From NCBI GenBank assembly GCA_014871385.1, contig CM026430.1:6182630-6246629 (forward strand): a stretch of 64,000 nucleotides of DNA. The letters are read 5' to 3'. The notes beneath the pieces are model-generated. The model was not told the origin of the DNA, searched no databases, and was given only the letters and a program-made list of their open reading frames with translations. The stretch comes from Ceratodon purpureus (Eukaryota; Streptophyta; Bryopsida; Pseudoditrichales; Ditrichaceae). A program made the translations under genes and the position numbers. Positions 45,588-56,866 of the stretch are shown here, one piece after another. Every line of letters begins with the position of its first letter. The stretch's first letter is position 1.

Positions 45588-46610
45588 CCTTTTCTGGTTG
45601 GTTGCGACTGGTTGTCTGCCTTTTGGCAGTTACTTTGTCCTGGCCCTTGTGGCTTTGTTTCTTTTTTTTTTCTTTTTAACCCCGGTGGGGATTTTCAAGT
45701 CTAAGCATCTGAAGGAGAAGTTTTATTGGAGAAGTCCACCGGAGAAGTTCACCGGTGAAGAGAAGTGGAATCCAAGTGAACAAACAAAATTAAAAATCTA
45801 ATGGTGGATTAAATAAAAAATTCTCCTCAAAAACCATAAAATAGTTAAGAATGAAACAAAATTGTTTTAATTAAAAAATTGATTGTATATTGGTAATTTA
45901 TTGGAAAACTTCAAATTTTCATTTCTAAACCATGAGGTGAAGTAAAATTTACAGTTTTTAAAAAACCCCACCCTTCTCTACTGAAAAGAACACACATTCA
46001 ATTAAGAATGTATTAGGAATATAAAAACATAATCATTCACCAATTTTAGCTATCTTTTAAAAAATTAAAATTCACTAAGTAGAAACAAAATAAAGTGATC
46101 ATAGATGATATGGTTCAACATAGATGAAATGTATATGGTCATGAAGCACAACCACATCGGGCATCATCAGGATATAAGTAAAAAAAAATGCAAACAGTTA
46201 TGGAGAAATGAGGTATTTTAAGTACCCTCAAAATGGTGATGTCCTTGAAATCCAACTTTATTCTCTTTCTACTGTGTTGGTTTTCTTATAATGACTTTGC
46301 CTTCTACAGTGAATGTGCTTTGAATACATATTTTAAAATTTCAATTGGAGTTATTTGGAACAGTGTTTTCTTGTCCAGCCTCTTGAGGCCGGAGAAGAAA
46401 CTCCACCTCCAGAGAACTCTTTCTCCAAAAAGTGCTGCCACATAGGCGGCCATGTCATTTTATCATCCATGAGAATAGTTCACCACCATTGCTTTCTTCA
46501 CCTAGTGTAAACACCCACCGCTCAAGAAGCACTCCTTCAACCAATCACAATTGAGAATTCCCCTTTTTTTCATGACCGGTGGACTTCTCCACCGTAGTGT
46601 AAACCGGCCT
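45024..46610. other. Right arm of the Harbinger-like element
   Basis: Between the pogo-like end and the Harbinger-like end lie a 96-codon minus-strand frame (45042-45332, MDLRDLEAKKSNREPEAAPP) that I cannot assign, a C-tract (about 45548-45585), and a segment rich in GGAGAAG/CACCGG near 45710-45770. The frame may be a remnant of an element-encoded protein. I see no firm gene. Confidence 0.4.
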
Positions 46611-46932
46611 AAGAGTTCATGCGGTAGTCATTAGAAGTGGAAAAAAAAAAAAAAAAAAAAAAAAACCACCTAATATCAACTTTTACCTAACATCACAGAC
46701 TGTACTAATATGATATCACGTATTATATGAAATTGATATTCACACACCACAAGTTATTTTATTCTGTCTTTATAAGTTCTAATACTATTATTGTATCAAT
46801 CTCATACGGCATTCTCAAGTATCCTTGCAATGTCAAGTTCATATTCTCGCACTGTTCCTAGAGCATAACTTATAAGTATGATACTTGAAAAGATTATGTA
46901 CTTTTAACACATAGGCAACTATGTACGAGTTA

Positions 46933-48122
46933 GAGCAAGGCCAACCCAGTCCCTTCGGATGCCCCCGTCAACGGACTGTGGCGGACTCTCGTTGGGTCTT
47001 CGGAGGGCTGTGGAGTGCTGGTGCTTTAGTTCGGGCCTGGTAAGAACTCCCTGGAAAGGACGAGGAATGCCACCGTGGGTGCGTTTACACTTTCTGCTGG
47101 CAGGCGCATGAAGCCTACTCCTGATTTAACTCCCTGCTGAATTCGTAGGCAAAAAGCCAAGTTCACTTGGCTTTTTGTCTTCAAATTCAGTAGGGAGTTA
47201 AATTAGGAGTAGGCTCCTGCGCCTGCTGGCAGGAAGAGTAAACGCACCCTGTGCAACACCAGGGGTCAAGGTGGCGGGCCATTGTGGCGTCCTCTCCCTC
47301 GGAACGTCTTAGCAACACAGCTTGATGGTCCCAAAATAAAATTTAAAAATAAATTTAAAATAAATAAATGAAACAAAAATAAAAGTGAAGTGAAGTGAAG
47401 TGAATTGAAATCTCCGTAGCAGATCAAAGTACTTGCATGCTCCCCTCAAATAAAATTTTAAATTTAAATAAAAAAATTAAATTAAAAAAATAAAATAAAA
47501 GAAAAACTAAACTAAACTAAACAGAATTGAAACTGATGTAGGGCTGAACTAAACGTGATGTAGAAGTGAAATTGAAACTAAAACTAAAAGGAGAATAGAT
47601 CCCAAGCCCCGGGACCCGAAGCCAGCACCCCAAGCCCCAAGCGATAATACCATGCATCCCACACATAATAATGCATGGTGCTCAAAGAGAGTGGTCAGAC
47701 ACAGAGGGAGGAAGAGACAACGTGAGGATTTTTAAAAAAATAACGAACCAACAACAAGATCAATAAAACTAAGAGTGAGTGACGTGAGGAGAGAAATGCA
47801 CTCAGAAGAAAGAGAGAAATGGAAAAAAAAAAAAAAAAACGAAACAAGTATAAACATCTCTGGCAGCATCATCGGAAAAAGAGAACACATCAAAAATTCT
47901 TCTCCTTCCTCCACCTTCCCGCCTCCATTGTTGCCATGGTGGCATTGACAAAGTTTAGAGGGAGGAATAGTTCTCCCTGCAAATGAGAGATTGTTGACGA
48001 GACCAGAAGCTCAATGGCAAGTCCTACACTATTAAGGAGGGGAAGGGTACAAAGTGTGTTGGAGGGGAAATTCGACCCGGGCACGCCATGGGGCGTTGGT
48101 GGAAGGGCGACTGCGGTTGCTC
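46933..48122. mobile_element. TTA-flanked TIR element, non-autonomous
   Basis: TTA lies at 46930-46932 and 48123-48125. The ends read inward begin GAGCAAGGCCAACCCAGTCC and GAGCAACCGCAGTCGCCC, partly alike. The 1.2-kb interior is non-coding with A-rich tracts and carries a nested 173-base palindrome. PIF/Harbinger is the likely class from the TTA target, but the terminal match is imperfect. Confidence 0.5.
47077..47249. mobile_element. 173-bp fold-back MITE
   Basis: Arms of about 75 bases begin GGGTGCGTTTAC and include CTGCTGGCAGG, AGCCTACTCCT and AACTCCCT. They meet at AAAAGCCAAGTTCACTTGGC. It is nested in the TTA-flanked element. Confidence 0.85.
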
Positions 48123-48746
48123 TTACATAATACTTACAACAAATGTACTTTGATGAAATTGATGTCACTTTAATAGAAAACTTATGTCTTGCTTGAAAAT
48201 CAAATATCTATCAAAATTTATATAACTTTATTTTAATGAAAATTGTACAAATTTTGTATAAAATTCACATAAAATTTATATTGGGTTTATATATAGATAT
48301 GATTGTTATAAGAGAATATTGTCAATGCTTTTGGTTCACACTTAGAGTGACTGATATGTGAACTCTATTCATTATAAAATTAGTTTGTAAAAAACTTTTG
48401 AAGTCAACATATAATTACTATCCTGCCATTCAGAATCAGGTAATTACCGACCAATTATTTGAGCCATTCTGTATGATGGATTTGAGGTTTGATTAATTCT
48501 GGTGTCGCCATCAAGAGTTTGGAGTCCTCTATTACTAATGATCTGAACCTGTTATTTGGCAGCTTCTTTTAGTGGTGACTAACTTAATTCAAGTTGCGGG
48601 AGCATTGTGCAAGTCCTCATCCTTCAAGATTTTCGTCCTGCTTCTTCAGGAGAGCTTTGTCCACTTCTTCATAAGTATAAATTCTATCTCCCAATCTTTA
48701 TGTTCTGCACAAACATTTACATAACGAATTTGACGGGGGGTTGCAG

Positions 48747-49505
48747 CTTCAAAGCGTTGAAGAAGATGCACAACTTCAAAAGAGATCAGGTCAGGTCCTG
48801 GAAGTACTTGCACAAACGATAGGAATGGGATTAGCGCGAGATCTTTATGTGCAGCATATTCACAACATGTTGGACATAGTTACTGCTTACCACAAAGGCT
48901 GGTCCTCAGACACACCAGGGAAGCTTATGGTTCAAACATTCATGGAGAATGCCAACGACACTGTACGTGATGAATATTTATCAGAGTTACGTTGTTGACG
49001 TCTTAAACTTAGAATACTGTATTCTGGAAACGGTTACTTGAATACTTAGAGGCCATTATTCAAGTACAGAAGGAATTGATTGATCTGCAGGTCGGTCCTT
49101 ATCTGGAATCACTCTTGCCAGTGTTTCGTGCATGCTTGGAACCAGAACAAGATCCTGCGCTTCGAATCAGTTTCTTGCGGATCTGTCTATTTCCCCCCAT
49201 CAAGCGGTGCTTGGGGGGTGGGTCGGATGCCAGGGTCGGGGGGTTGGGGAGGGGAGGGGCAAATCTCTGCCCCTATTATTTGCCTTGAGTGGGGGTCCTA
49301 GTGATCTCATGAGGACCTTTCTAAGGTAAATTGGGGCCTACGGCCCCAAATTTATTAAAAAAAAAACCAAAAAAGGACCCCATGACCCCAAAACGGGGAG
49401 GGGCAGCAAAATGGAACCCACCGAGCCTAGCAACCGAACCTGCGGTTGTGGTTCGGTTGCACCTCTTGATGGGGGGAAATAGAGAGACCCGTTTCTTGCA
49501 GGTAT
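48747..49505 (+). pseudogene. Fragment of a helical-repeat-like gene broken by a MITE
   Basis: Exon one (48747-48962, after TTGCAG and before ACT|GTACGT) encodes LQSVEEDAQLQKRSGQVLEV, then IGMGLARDLYVQHIHNMLDI. Exon two begins after CTGCAG at 49091 with VGPYLESLLPVFRACLEPEQ and DPALRISFL. Phases agree. A 312-base MITE sits in exon two within six bases of its donor (TTGCAG|GTAT at 49498). The paired amphipathic helices resemble HEAT repeats, and dynein-assembly or importin-like proteins are possible, but I do not recognise the family. A further open stretch at about 50022-50117 ends TPKPL then stop and may be a last exon, but its phase is unresolved. Confidence 0.5.
49179..49490. mobile_element. 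Mutator-like MITE with 9-bp target duplication
   Basis: It is flanked by a perfect 9-base duplication GTTTCTTGC (49170-49178 and 49491-49499). Inverted ends are GGATCTGTCTATTTCCCCCC and GGGTCTCTCTATTTCCCCCC, both followed by ATCAAG. The 9-base target size is characteristic of Mutator-like elements. It carries no transposase. It lies in the second exon of the gene fragment above. Confidence 0.85.
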
Positions 49506-50119
49506 ATCCAATTTTTTATTTTTTTTGAAGTTTGACAAATGCAATTGGAAACGAGATTTGGCTTTTTGAGTTTTTGGTATGTAATTATAAAGTTACATGT
49601 CTGTGAAGGTGATTAATGTGGCTACCGTAATGTACATTTTGTATCAGGTAGAGTTTTGATTAAAAATTTACTCTTCATCCTTGATCTGTTGCAGTGAATT
49701 ACAATTTTAAAGAAAACAGCGCAGAGCAGAGAGGTTCACTTGGCTTTCAGGGAGTGGTATCTACCATGGCCATTTAAATTTTGGGAACGCTCAAAGGTTG
49801 ACAATCGATATTTGCAAGTTTTTTGTTGAGTTTTATTATTCTCATGTAATCTATGCGTGGCAGTGTCTTTGAAGAATCACGGTGAAGAATTTCTCTCGTT
49901 AGTTGCATTCAAACATCTCAGATGATGTCATCTGCTATGATTGCAGTTCAGCCTTTGTAGTTTTTCCTTTACTTTTGCTAGTCTCGGAATCTCATCTTAC
50001 GAGGGTTTGTTTACAGTGCCAATCATACTCACGACGAGGAGAGTAATGTAGAACACAAGTGGCTTTTGGAATACTCCAAGCTAATGGATGGTTCACGGAC
50101 ACCGAAACCTCTCTAACTT

Positions 50120-51701
50120 GCTATAAATGCTTTGGAATTTCACTGTCCATATCATATTAGAGCCACGGTTTGTGAGGTTTACATTTACCTGATAGTTATT
50201 AGCATTGATAATAGTATCCCTCTATGCATGCACTATCTGATGTACACTTTTGGTTGAAATTGTGATGAGCATGAAGTGCTTTGGTTTCACATACCACTGA
50301 TCTATGGTGCCTTACGGTTACCACATCCGTTCGAAATGTTTCATCCAGCTGATCGAGCATTTGTCATTCATCTAGCACGATGACACTTAATGGATGCAAT
50401 TTAGTTGATGCAAATACTCATCCAAATTCAAAACTATTGCCCAAACTATCAAACGTGTTCCCGAAGTTACCATCGTGGGAGCGTGCTGTGCGGTCCGTGG
50501 GGTCTGTTCGGTGAATAGAATGTATACGCTAAATCATTTGAGTTGTCATTTTTAACATAAAATCATGTGTATAGAACTGAGTTTACCATTGTAAGATCCC
50601 CATACTTTTACATGAGATGTGAAACTCCTAATTTCAAATTTCTTTTCATTATGACTCATAACAATGTATCTTATTATTCTTTTTAAAATTATCTTAATGC
50701 CAAATGTATTAGGGCTTTGTAATGCTATATACAACCATTAAAGATAAATTATGGTTAGAATAAAAAAAGATGTATTGATATTAAACATTTCATAATGTGC
50801 ATTAAAATTTCATAGTTTGATTTAATGTAATTAGGATGTATTTCAAAGCTAGATAGCTTATGCCCTAATTATTAAGTTAAAATTTAATTAGTACTCAATG
50901 AAAAAAGTTCATGTAAAATATTAGAACATACATACGTCTAATAAATATCTACAATTGTTGTACATTCTTTACCTTTGTTGTAAAATGTAAAATCAATAAG
51001 CTAAAATGTTAAAAAATAAAATAAAAATGTAATCATGTAAAAATGAAAAATGTAAAATATGTAAAAAAACCATAGAAGCCTAAAATCCATATACATTGAA
51101 TATGAATATAATGTTACATCTAAAACTAACTTAAGTAAAGTAATTGAATATTCAAAATAAGATTTAAAGTCAAAAGTCTTCCATGTACTCATAAGATCTA
51201 CTGCATACTAAATATAATATAACATTTTTATTTATTTATTTATTTATTTATTGTATTATATTTCTCCTTAGTACCTCATGTTTAGCAATTGTTTTAATAT
51301 AATATAAAACTATATTATATTTGTACGACATAGTGTAAACATGGAAAAACCTATCTAGATAAGGTTTGGATCACAAAGAATTTTCCTTTAGAAATTTGTA
51401 TCTATTTTACTATTAGGGAGAGAATTCCGAAAAGATTTCCATCCTGTTAGAAAACATCTTTTGTACATGGGAAAAATATACCCCAAAAATAATCCTATCA
51501 AGAAAAGCTCATAATCCTTAGGTTGGTGGTTTTGAACATCCGACCTTAATTTGTTTCTTTGCAGGAATCATATACATGTACCAAAGGGGTCATATAAAAA
51601 ACAAGTTATGTACTGTGAGCTAATTGAAACAACCTAGTTGCATATTACTAGGTCATTACTCTTAACTCAAATATATTTATGAATCTTACATTCATGTGAA
51701 C
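50120..51701. other. AT-rich intergenic sequence
   Basis: Very low GC, with TTTATTTATTTATTTA near 51230 and no coding frames worth reporting. Confidence 0.5.
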
Positions 51702-51904
51702 TTAACCCCCAAATGCCCGAGCCTATGACCACGGAAATAGACTTTGACTTTGGATGCTCTATTTTGCTACTATAAATAATGTAAAATATGAATTTTTTAT
51801 TTTTCTTAGCTAGATACACATGTTATCTACAAGCAATAATTTTATCAAAATTAATGGTTTCATTATGTAATTAATATAAGAACCTTATATTAGTTACCGT
51901 GCTC

Positions 51905-52230
51905 AAAAGAAGAAGAACTCCGGCCCCTTCGGAGCCGACGTGAATATAGTGTTTGTTCATTCTATCCACTGATCCGATGGCCTCTGGACAAAGGAGAATG
52001 AATCTAGAGCTACTCCCCCCTTTCGAAGGTAAACACTTTTCTACACTAAGTGCCTCTACACTAAGTGCCTTGAAGACAACCGACATGTCATCCCCCCAAG
52101 GTCTTTTTGGGTACCCATACAACGAGGTCTCAAGGCCCCCCACCATAGTTGGGTGGACCATGTTGGTAAGCACCACTTTGGCATAGGGATTCGAACTCAC
52201 GACGACCTCAATGGTGTGCCATGACTCAAA
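51905..52230 (-). mobile_element. SINE, 5'-truncated, reversed
   Basis: On the minus strand it starts TTTGAGTCATGG, has the B-box GAGTTCGAATCCC (about 52187-52199) and then tracks the SINE at 19.8 kb: ACCCAA, GGTGGGGGG, TATGGGTACCC, TTCGAAAGGGG, TATTCACGTCGG. Its end has TTCTTCTTC rather than TCTA. It lies directly against the tail of the next element. Confidence 0.72.
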
Positions 52231-52868
52231 GATAAATAGATAGATAGAAACACCAACCAAAACTGGCCGGCGTGAATAAAGTGTCCGTTTGTAAGGCTAC
52301 TGACCCGGTGCCCACAGGACAGGGGGACAGTGAGACAAAACTACTCTCCTCTTTCGAGAATGGATGCTATAGTAACCAAAAGAATTAACAGAACTATTCT
52401 AAGGGGAGGGGTTGTTTGTTTTCGAGGCGACGTTTATGTAGAAGAATGGAACCGGTGTATTGGATGGCGATAGTATTGATTGCGCAAAATGTGCGTTTGA
52501 TAGAGGTTTCACAAGTTTTAAAGGTTTTTGCAATGTTTTGCATGGGGGAAATGTGAGTAGTGCCACGGGCACCAGCGGTGATAATAAGGATGAGCTCGAC
52601 TTTCCAACCAAATTGGGAGATGTCATTGAGGAGAGGTTGGTATTTGAGGAGTTTGTTGCCGATTGCGTCAGGGGAGAATCCGTCATTTGTGTAAGTAAAT
52701 TCCAAGAATTGAACAGAGAGGCTGGGTTCCGGGTGGAGAGGAGGCGGGCTATTGGGAGGGAGGCCTTTGATGCAAAGTAAGTCAGGGCGAAATCTGGCAT
52801 TACAGTGGCAACGAGGGTGGAGACATGTACAACCCATGACTCAAACCACTACACCACGGCCGTAGCGC
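52231..52868 (-). mobile_element. Chimeric retro-insert: tRNA-like head, LINE ORF2 end, SINE-like tail
   Basis: On the minus strand a tRNA-like start (GGCCGTGGTGTAGTGGTTTG) is followed by about 440 bases of open frame (52837-52394). The frame resembles the far C-terminus of LINE reverse-transcriptase proteins: FLEFTYTNDGFSPDAIGNKL, LKYQPLLNDISQFGWKVELI, TAGARGTTHIS, and a final LLHKRRLENKQPLP. Then comes the same 3' tail as the SINE at 19.8 kb (TCGAAAGAGGAGAGTAG, CTGTCCCCCTGTCCTGTG, TTCACGCCGG, TCTA repeats). This indicates that the SINE borrows its 3' end from this LINE. Confidence 0.68.
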
Positions 52869-53338
52869 TTAAGGTGCTCAAAATCTATGTTTTAATTCAA
52901 AAATATGATGAAAAAACCTAAAACCGTGGAAAATCAAGAAGTAGCCACGGTTATACCCCTTCATCTTATACCATCTATAAATCACTCAATTTTAGGTATT
53001 TTTCAAAATTTTAAATTGGACTGGAAAAAAGATTTGTTAAGCTACATTTCATTAGTTACCTCAAATGCAAAAAAGATCATCCCGATTGTCAAAATTGCAT
53101 TTCAGTTGTTTGTTTTAAGGAATTTTCGAATACACACATTGTATTGTTGTTTTGGACTTTAAGGAGGCACCAAAATTCATGAAATTATCATTTGGAGGAT
53201 TCATCAATGAGGTTAGATAGATCTTTCTAAAGTTTACAACATGAAAAAAGGATGAAAAATTGTCATTTGGATGACAGTTATCGAACTTGAAATAATGAGA
53301 ACAACCAGTTTTTGGTCGTTTAAGCCTTTAGTGGTTAA

Positions 53339-53757
53339 GTATAAAATATAAATGAATGCCAACACAATCTACTCAATATATGAATCTAATGGGGCGCCAA
53401 CTTTGCAACATTTTCAACGAAAACTTCACTATATCCTTAAACTGTAAGACAGAATTACAAGAAGTCTCACAAACTTCTAGGAACTTCTAAGTTGCGCATA
53501 CACCTTGAAATTTATTCACATCATAGAACCCAAGTAGATTCATAGAATGTTCGAAATAGCATCAAGGAATACACCTTTAGAACATGTAAGCCATAAGGAT
53601 AAATATGATAACTTTTGACATAATTCCAGTCAAAGGTGTGTACTGCTTGTATATTTCAGAGATATTCAAGTGATGAAGTAGGTCAATTTAGACCAATGTT
53701 CCTTTGGATTCAAATTTGATCAAAGAGACTTATAGCTTGCCCTTCTAAGAATATAAG
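53339..53757. other. Spacer between TTAA elements
   Basis: AT-rich, no gene or repeat recognised. Confidence 0.5.
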
Positions 53758-54962
53758 TTAACCCCTTTAGGATGTTTGGTGTCAAACCCAGAAACTGTAC
53801 ATGCTGTATTTTTTGGCAAAGTTTGCATACAACAGTGAATTTGAGCATTTGGGTAATTGAGTTTTAAAGTGATTTTTTTTTAAGACATAGAGGGTGAAGT
53901 GTGGAAGAGATATATCAAGTTTAATTAAGAATCTAATATGTAGATAATTTTAGAGAAAATTCCAAGTAAGAGGGGGTGTCATGTGCTCTAAAATCAGTAT
54001 CTGTAGAGGAAGAGAAGTATTGGACAGGTGTTCAGAGTACAATTATTGGTCTGATCCAGAGATTGAGTGTCAGGGTTATTTTTTTTAGCCGGTTTTGGGG
54101 GGCAGTTGGTGACCTGTAAGTCCGGTCACTGCCAATGTGGTAGGTGACTGGAAAAACACAGAACCAATGGGAGGTGAGGTGTGGGATGCCACAAGACATT
54201 GGCAACCAACTGCCTGAGCCCCTAGACTGCGGCATGGAGCGGTTACAAACAGAAACAGATACTGAGAGAAATCAAAGTGTAACTCCAAACATTTAGCATT
54301 CTAAAATCACTGAACAGCAAGGAAAACATGGGAATATGAACAAATTCACGAAACAAGTACATCACCTCCTAGTCGGACAAAACAATAATCTCTGAAATCC
54401 AGCAAAAGACTTGCAATTACATAATGAAGTAGAAACCAAACAAAACCCCCCACCTCAATCAGCTCCCTGGTTCCGGATTCACCCACTAAAAAACCTGCAT
54501 CCCTCACACCATCACCTTCAATCCGAGAGATCCGAATGGAATGAGAAAACATGAACAAGCGGTCAAATCACACAAAGAAGAGAGGGGAAGACCTGCATGG
54601 TACTCCAATATCCACCGAGGAATCCCGCAGCGAGGAGAAAACCAGGATGGTCGAAACAAAGAAGCACACAGCGTTCTTACAATTCACGAATAATGCCGAG
54701 GAAATCAAACAAGAAGTTTCAAGGAGCTGCAAACTGTCAACAACAAAAGGAGCCAAAGTCTGATCCATGTCCAATATGGAAAGGCGAGAGAAGTTCAGAA
54801 TATCTGGGTCTCCATAAGTATCAAGGTCCGAAAGTTCGGGGCTTCCTCAGTGAGTCAGTTCGGGGCTTTCTCAGTGAGTCAGTAAAGGGTTCAGGGTTTG
54901 TACACGAGGTGTGGACAGTAAGGGCTTAGGGTAGACTCCAATTGAAATAGCAACTACAGACT

Positions 54963-56443
54963 TCAGACGAAGAGGCTGCTCCCGGGGATCTTCACAGAGA
55001 CTTCGAAGGAGGCTGGTCCTGTTTTGGCGAATAGCACTGTATCCCCCAGCTTGAGCTCGTTCTTCTTATAGAAGTTATACCAGCCTGAGGTGAAGAAGCA
55101 AAATGTTTGCTTGGCGGTGACACTGCGAGAGGCTTTCACAGGCATTTCGGCGATGGGACCAGCCAGGGTGAAGAAGTGGTCATCGAATTGGTCGGTGCCG
55201 TAGGTCCTCTAGTAGAGGGTAGGGATGTCCTGCGTAGGGGACCACAAAAGCATGTGTTAGGCAAGTAGAATGTGGACCTGTATTCACAGAAAACGGAGTG
55301 GTACCAAATGGATAATGCTCATTTCTACTGCGAAATTCTAGGTCTAAATTCTGAAGCATACACAGCCTGAGACCATGTTGTTCCTCTATGAAACACTCAA
55401 AGAAATTCCTTAGATTTCTCAAGAGAGGGAACAGCATTACTGATCCCCAACCGTGGTATCAAAATCGCCCACCTGCTCCCTCCGTGGAAAAAACAGAGGA
55501 GCGAGTCCTACTTGAAAACGCACATTCCCGAAAAGAAAATCATTACCGACGCCATGACACCGTAAAGAACACCTCACTCTCGCTACTGACAACAAACGCG
55601 CACCAAAGCGATTGGAACTCCCCTCAAAAGTCACAGATCCATACTTAGCCAAACAGAAGAGACATGCAGACCACGGAATCAGAGCTGGAAAGTCTTACCA
55701 GCCTTGACCCGGTCCCTTTGTTGGTGTGTGAGGCTCGGAGGGTCTTGCAGAACGTTGGCACCCAAGGCTTCGAAGGAGGTCCTGCCGGAGCAGAGGTGGC
55801 GGCGGCCTCCACTGGCGACTCCGGTGCAGTGTTCTTAGGAGCCTTCGCCTTCGGCTGGCGATGGTACTCTATTTGGACAACGAGGGTGCAGTCGTCGGCT
55901 GGCTCGAAGGCTAGCAGGTCTCCGATGGAGATGTCGTTGTCCGCCACGAATTCAGCCCAGCCTCGGCCGATGCTGAAGGCCGTCATCTTCGACCCCGGCT
56001 CGAAGCGCTTGAAGTGCAGCGGCCAGACCTTGGAGGGTGTCATTGAGGTGAGAAGACGTACATCGAGGATCCCTGGCCAACCCGTTGCAGCTGTGAATTT
56101 TTTTGGAATTTCCTGCACACAACAAACCAACGAATGACAAAACTGAAGTGAATTCAGGGTTTAGCTCTACATCATGTCGAAAAGTTCAGAGGCCATCAAC
56201 GAAGCACTTCCACATAACTTCTACAGAGACGCCCCACTTCAACTAAAAAACCCACCTTATAACTCATCACAGATGGTCAAACAGACTTCCACAAAAAACA
56301 GGGTTTAGGGTACTTACAATGCGGTGCAGATCTGTGGCGGACTCCACGCGAGTCGCGAAAAAAACGGCCCCGCAGTCGTCCAGCTCCCGGATCAAAGAGC
56401 GGCGGGCGTCGTCTTCTACCTCTCCCGGATTCACATTGGCCAT
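54963..56443 (-). CDS. REM-like transcription factor with two B3 domains
   Basis: Three exons: 56443-56318, 56112-55699 and 55208-54963 (or 55229-54963). B3 proteins are plant DNA-binding factors. Exon one gives MANVNPGEVEDDARRSLIRE and GAVFFATRVESATDLHRI. Exon two holds the first B3 domain (IPKKFTAATGWPGILDVRLL, WPLHFKRFEPGSKMTAFSIG, WAEFVADNDISIGDLLAFEP), an Ala/Pro/Lys linker and the start of a second B3 (PTFCKTLRASHTNKGTGSRL). Exon three finishes it with TYGTDQFDDHFFTLAGPIAE, SGWYNFYKKNELKLGDTVLF and VKIPGSSLFV. Two acceptors 21 bases apart both keep phase. Only the inner one (CTCTACTAG|AGG) avoids an in-frame TAG at 55211-55209. The product is 261 residues. The start ATG has ideal context cccgccATGGcc. 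Confidence 0.82.
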
Positions 56444-56866
56444 GGCGGGTAAGTTGAGACGCGAGGCAGCAGCTACAATGCGAGACAAGGGTGAGAGAAG
56501 GCGATGTGATGCAAAGCACAGCCGGACAGCCGCAAGGAGAGCGAAGAGAGACAGCGAAGAAGTGAGAGAGACAAGGAGGAGGAAGGGGGATGGGCGAATT
56601 GAGAATGAAGGAAGGGGGATCACGGACCTGGCCTTCGCATGGGGGGTGTTGGGTGGCGCCGGCACATGGAGGTGGGCGGCATTTACCAGCCGGGGCCGCC
56701 TTCAATGCGCGCGCGTCGCAGAACGTCGCCATCGCCATGATCGCAAAGTTGCTGCGGACCTGCCCCCAGCCCCCGATCTGCAGCCCACAATTCCCAGCCC
56801 CTAGTCCGCAGTCCACAGTCACCGGAAAAATCCCCAGCCCCCACTCCCCAGCCCCTGATCCCGCAC

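Larger units (their letters stand above)
34366..46610. mobile_element. Outer PIF/Harbinger-like element ends, 12.2 kb apart
   Basis: The left end GGGCCGATCTACACTACGG (with GTGGAGAAG following) and the inverted right end GGCCGGTTTACACTACGG (same continuation) match in 24 of 26 bases. TAA flanks both sides (34363-34365 and 46611-46613). TAA/TTA target copies and GG(G)CC-type ends fit PIF/Harbinger. If the pogo-like element 35598-45021 is set aside, about 2.8 kb remains: a two-exon frame on the left and non-coding sequence on the right. No Harbinger transposase is visible, so it is probably non-autonomous. The two ends could instead belong to separate insertions. Confidence 0.55.
51706..53334 (-). 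mobile_element. Non-autonomous relative of the inner piggyBac element
   Basis: TTAA lies at 51702-51705 and 53335-53338. Reading inward from the right end, CCACTAAAGGCTTAAACGAC and then CAAAAACTGG match the left end of the element at 11359 (CCCCTAAACGCCTAAACGAC, CAAAAACTGG). The other end, CCCCCAAATGCCCGAGCC and CCACGG, matches that element's right end. It carries no transposase. SINE and LINE sequence has been inserted in it. Confidence 0.72.

Noticed and set aside
48741-49300. Assignment of the gene fragment to exportin-1 or a dynein assembly factor
   Set aside because: The helical-repeat flavour is suggestive only; no diagnostic motif of either family can be seen.
52185-52202. Second tRNA-like B-box GAGTTCGAATCCC
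   Set aside because: It belongs to the reversed SINE copy, without a tRNA fold.
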